A program made the position numbers and the translations under genes. Of a stretch of 39,822 bases of DNA, positions 38,935-39,822 are shown piece by piece. This stretch comes from a virus, in the IMG/VR virus record IMGVR_UViG_3300048930_001091, positions 1 to 39,822 of that record, one strand, 5' to 3'. Position 1 is the first letter of the stretch; the number at the start of each line of letters is the position of its first letter. Under the pieces are notes generated by a model, which had not been told where the DNA came from, made no database searches, and worked only from the letters and a program-made list of their open reading frames with translations.

Positions 38935-39692
38935 ATGACGAGCTCGCCAAAAGTGGCGTCCGGACACAGGCGACGATTGACCGCCCCATTGCGGGTGCGA
39001 ACGGGGGTGATGCGGCAGCCAGTGAAGGCTCGTCGCGTGAATGGCGAATCGTCCACGGTCACCAGCCAGGTCCCTTTGAGGGCCAGTACCCTTTCGGCGA
39101 AGGCACCCATGGCCGCTTCGTCCCAACCGGCATAGTGCTCCGCTTTGCTCGCCAGGTAGGGCGGATCGAGAAAGAAGAAGGAGTCGATCCCGTCGTAGAG
39201 GTCCAAGCACCGCTCGTAGGGCAGATTCTCGACCGAGACATGATCCAAACGGGCGTTCAGGGCTCGCAGCAGCTCCATCACCTTGGCCCGGCTCGGAGGA
39301 GGTTGAGTCTTGGCCACTCCGTACGTCTTTCCATTCCCTCCGAAACTTTGCCGGTTGGCGACCAGGAAGCGGGCTGCCCGCTGCAGCTCGGTAAGGCCAG
39401 GTTGTTCGACCAGATCCAGCACGTTCCGCCGGCTCATCAGCATGAACTCGATTTCGGAGCAGAGGGCATCCAAGTGCCATTGAGCGCATCGGTACAGCGA
39501 GACCAGGTCGCCGTTGAGGTCGTTCACCACCTCCACGCGAGATCGAGGCTTCGCCAATAGGAGGGCCAGCCCTCCCGCGAACGGTTCACAATAGAGGCGA
39601 TGTCGGGGGATTCGGGGTAGGAGGTGCCCCAGCAGCCGGCTCTTGCCGCCGGCCCATCGCACGACAGGCAGTGTGCGATTCATTCCCCCCAT
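38847..39692 (-). CDS. Dam-type DNA adenine methyltransferase (D12 class)
   Basis: 281 residues. 'VVRWAGGKSRLLGHLLPRIP' near the N-terminus is the FxGxG-equivalent SAM-binding motif of the D12 class, 'CEPFAGGLALLL' follows, and the catalytic DPPY is at residues 176-179 ('FFFLDPPYLAS'). These enzymes methylate adenine, often GATC, and in phages protect DNA from restriction or regulate gene expression. The gene is convergent to the GT25 gene and overlaps its 3' end by 88 bases, an unusual arrangement for a GC-rich phage. The start is ATG 39692 or the third codon ATG 39683. The upstream region holds the TTTTCGTTC repeats. Confidence 0.85.
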   Translation of the reverse strand: MGGMNRTLPVVRWAGGKSRLLGHLLPRIPRHRLYCEPFAGGLALLLAKPRSRVEVVNDLNGDLVSLYRCAQWHLDALCSEIEFMLMSRRNVLDLVEQPGLTELQRAARFLVANRQSFGGNGKTYGVAKTQPPPSRAKVMELLRALNARLDHVSVENLPYERCLDLYDGIDSFFFLDPPYLASKAEHYAGWDEAAMGAFAERVLALKGTWLVTVDDSPFTRRAFTGCRITPVRTRNGAVNRRLCPDATFGELVIQPTAAAAVAAVPRPTAGRAAAVVGRKAA

Positions 39693-39822
39693 ACGTGCCG
39701 ACCCAACCCTTTTCGTTCAACGATTTTCAGTTTTCGTTCTGGCCTCCTCGACCCTTTTCATTCTTTTTGACGCGAGGTGTTCCATTTTTTTTGCCGGTTA
39801 CCACCGATCTTGATGTTGGCGG
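39693..39822. repeat. right-edge AT-rich region with three spaced 9-base repeats
   Basis: TTTTCGTTC occurs at 39710-39718 and 39731-39739 and TTTTCATTC at 39755-39763, spaced by 21 and 24 bases (about two helical turns), on the promoter side of the leftward methyltransferase gene. This fits binding sites for the transposase at a phage end, as in Mu R1-R3, or operators for the methyltransferase. No gene is seen here, and the sequence is distinctly more AT/T-rich than the rest of the window. Confidence 0.45.

Noticed and set aside
38095-39489. 464-codon minus-strand ORF at the right edge
   Set aside because: It is antisense to the GT25 gene and out of frame with the clear methyltransferase; the DPPY and GT25 motifs show which frames are real.
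1-39822. Diversity-generating retroelement, tRNA, or toxin-antitoxin module
   Set aside because: No reverse transcriptase, template/variable repeat pair, tRNA-like cloverleaf or recognisable toxin-antitoxin pair was seen on either strand.

Overview
The window carries what looks like a nearly complete transposable (Mu-like) phage or prophage genome. Markers are a MuA-type DDE transposase, a MuB-type ATPase, a Gam-like protein, Mu gp28/gp29/MuF/gpG/gpI/gpT-type head genes and a gp36-like protein. No tail sheath is recognisable and the tape measure has about 610 residues, so a non-contractile (siphovirus-like) tail is likely, as in the B3/D3112 group rather than Mu itself. The DNA is GC-rich. 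The host is probably a verrucomicrobium or a relative: Shine-Dalgarno sequences are almost absent, and one secreted protein has the long helical segment ending in a gene-dose-style 'A..V..ELEAV' pattern common in Verrucomicrobia/Planctomycetes secreted proteins. This host call is inference.

Layout. Two arms diverge from an operator region at about 15.11-15.17 kb. The leftward arm (15110 down to 171) begins with an XRE-type repressor overlapped by a gene for a secreted protein. It continues through a second secreted protein or lipoprotein, small membrane, coiled-coil and lipoprotein genes, a lysis block (holin, Rz-like, nested Rz1-like, small gene, YkuD-like putative endolysin), a GT32-like glycosyltransferase, a fibre cluster in which three proteins carry Sec signal peptides, the small terminase, a terminase large subunit split into two genes around a 55-codon ORF, and the DUF935/gp29 portal.

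The rightward arm holds early genes (15175-25255): Cro/Ner-like HTH, ParB-like protein, transposase, DnaA-domain-IV-like protein, MuB ATPase, Gam, a run of small overlapping genes and a MazG-like protein. The late block (25258-38934) then holds MuF fused to a HExxH zincin-like domain, gpG-like protein, gpI protease/scaffold, decoration-like protein, gpT major capsid, two paralogous structural proteins, gp36-like connector, tail terminator, tail tube, tail chaperones with a likely -1 frameshift, tape measure, short tail-tip genes and a GT25 glycosyltransferase. A convergent Dam-type methyltransferase lies at the right edge, followed by AT-rich DNA with three spaced copies of a 9-bp motif.

Working together: the repressor and Cro/Ner protein set the lysis-lysogeny switch. 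Transposase and ATPase integrate and replicate the genome, with Gam probably protecting DNA ends. Terminase and portal package headfuls. Two glycosyltransferases beside fibre or tail-tip genes may decorate virion or host glycans. The unusual points are the module order (lysis, fibres, packaging and portal on the opposite strand from early and head-tail genes), the split terminase, the MuF-zincin fusion, exported fibre-like proteins and C/A-rich leaders without Shine-Dalgarno sites. I see no tRNA, rRNA, CRISPR array or insertion sequence.
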